From the NCBI GenBank assembly GCA_003151655.1, contig PLYB01000177.1, forward strand, positions 1 through 14,883: a stretch of 14,883 nt of DNA, given 5' to 3'. The notes beneath the pieces were generated by a model, which did no database searches, had not been told where the DNA came from, and saw only the letters and a list, made by a program, of their open reading frames with translations. Every line of letters begins with the position of its first letter. The first letter of the stretch is position 1. Below are positions 14,204 through 14,883 of the stretch, in pieces. The translations under genes were made by a program, and so were the position numbers. The stretch is from Gallionellaceae bacterium (GTDB lineage Bacteria > Pseudomonadota > Gammaproteobacteria > Burkholderiales > Gallionellaceae).

Positions 14204-14422
14204 AAAAACCTTACCTCCATCTGCTTCGTTTGCAACATCCAATGCATAACGATTGCCTGAAAAACAGCAGACCGCTCCAACTCATTTCCTCCATCCCCTT
14301 GCAGATCAAGGCTTGCAGCAAGCCCTCGTGTTGGCATCGTAATTGCTGATGTGCATCAGGCCTTAAGACTGGTTAAGCCTCCGGGTTTTTTCAGCCCCTA
14401 ACTTCTGTTCAAGGATGTCCCG
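14204..14422. other. Intergenic region before the PepSY gene
   Basis: No gene is seen in these 219 bases. They contain a short palindrome GGCTTGC-A-GCAAGCC (14310-14324), a sigma-54 promoter match (14331-14347), and the weak TGCA-N8-TGCA repeat (14231-14246). Confidence 0.6.
14331..14347 (+). promoter_or_regulatory. Sigma-54 promoter for the PepSY gene
   Basis: TTGGCATCGTAATTGCT matches YTGGCACGRNNNTTGCW except T for C closing the -24 element and C for the next G. The GG (14333-14334) and GC (14345-14346) are exactly ten bases apart. The start point would be near 14358, about 65 bases before the ATG. The -24 element is identical to those of the two promoters at 7290-7306 and 7627-7643. Confidence 0.72.
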
Positions 14423-14883
14423 ATGAAACGTTTGCTATTTGAAGTTCACCGCTGGGTCGGTATCGCGCTGGCTTTGTTTATGTTGTTGTGGTTTTTTTCC
14501 GGGCTGGTCATTATTTATGCCGAACCAACAACGCCATTCCGCGCCCAGCAACTTGCCAATGCCGACTTGTTGCTGCCGGAAAGCGGTTGGCTCAGCGCGG
14601 GTGAGGCATGGGAGCGCAGTGCCGAGAAACGCAAAGCACTGGCAGCAGCAAAAACTGAAAAGAAAGCAACACCTGCTGCGGGCAATAAGCCGCAAACAAC
14701 CGGGGCTGAGATCGTGGAAGCGAGGTTGCTACAACAAGCCCGCGATCCGGTATGGTTGGTCGAGGATAAGCGCGGCCAGCATTTTGCGCTGTCCGCCGTC
14801 GACGGGAAATTGCATGAGACATCGCCGGAACAGGCACTGGCAATTGCAGCTCGCTGGCTGAATAACAAAACAGGCCATCTTCC
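14423..14883 (+). CDS. PepSY-associated transmembrane protein, N-terminal part (3' truncated)
   Basis: The frame is open to the window end; about 153 residues are present. The opening MKRLLFEVHRWVGIALALFML with LLWFFSGLVIIYA matches the first membrane helix of PepSY-associated TM proteins: a His-Arg-Trp at the membrane edge and a WFFSGL segment. A periplasmic part follows, with a Lys/Ala-rich low-complexity stretch (about 68-95) and then the first PepSY-like fold, VWLVEDKRGQHFALSAVDGKLHETSPEQALAIAARWL. Full members are near 400-500 residues with several helices, and some take part in heme-linked or iron reduction or siderophore pathways. AAGGATG precedes ATG 14423. Its sigma-54 promoter ties it to the ABC and DUF1501 operons. 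Function cannot be specified further. Confidence 0.85.
   Translation, partial: MKRLLFEVHRWVGIALALFMLLWFFSGLVIIYAEPTTPFRAQQLANADLLLPESGWLSAGEAWERSAEKRKALAAAKTEKKATPAAGNKPQTTGAEIVEARLLQQARDPVWLVEDKRGQHFALSAVDGKLHETSPEQALAIAARWLNNKTGHL

Overview
The window reads as accessory-metabolism DNA from a betaproteobacterium. Moderate GC, Sbp, SsuABC-type and cytochrome c4 genes, and the style of the exported proteins suggest the Nitrosomonadales/Gallionellaceae area, but the genus is a guess. The common theme is sulfur acquisition plus periplasmic redox proteins.

Layout. (1) 1-627 is the 3' part of a periplasmic sulfate-binding protein gene, closed by a strong terminator. (2) 824-1897 encodes a sigma-54 activator without a sensor domain, most like SfnR. 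(3) 7165-1955, minus strand, is a five-gene operon: outer-membrane porin, periplasmic substrate-binding protein, two different permeases and an ATPase, i.e. an outer- and inner-membrane import route of the sulfonate/sulfate-ester (SsuABC/TauABC) type. (4) 7166-7777 is a 612-bp divergent control region. (5) 7778-12175, plus strand, encodes a secreted rhodanese-fold protein with no cysteine, a DUF1549/DUF1553 protein with one CxxCH motif, and a Tat-exported DUF1501 protein; this last pair is typical of Planctomycetes. (6) 12377-14203 encodes a cytochrome c'-like protein, a periplasmic peroxiredoxin and a diheme c4-type cytochrome, with a roughly 105-bp palindrome between the first two. (7) 14423 to the window end is the start of a PepSY-associated membrane protein.

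The most interesting signal is regulatory. Three sites match the sigma-54 consensus, each with exact GG-N10-GC spacing and a shared TTGGCAT -24 element: one reading into the porin/ABC operon, one into the rhodanese-like/DUF1549/DUF1501 operon, and one into the PepSY gene. A sigma-54 activator gene lies at the edge of the same cluster. The inferred picture is a sulfur-limitation regulon in which an organosulfur compound is imported by the porin and ABC transporter and processed in the periplasm by the DUF1549/DUF1553 and DUF1501 proteins. Substrate and chemistry cannot be read from the sequence.
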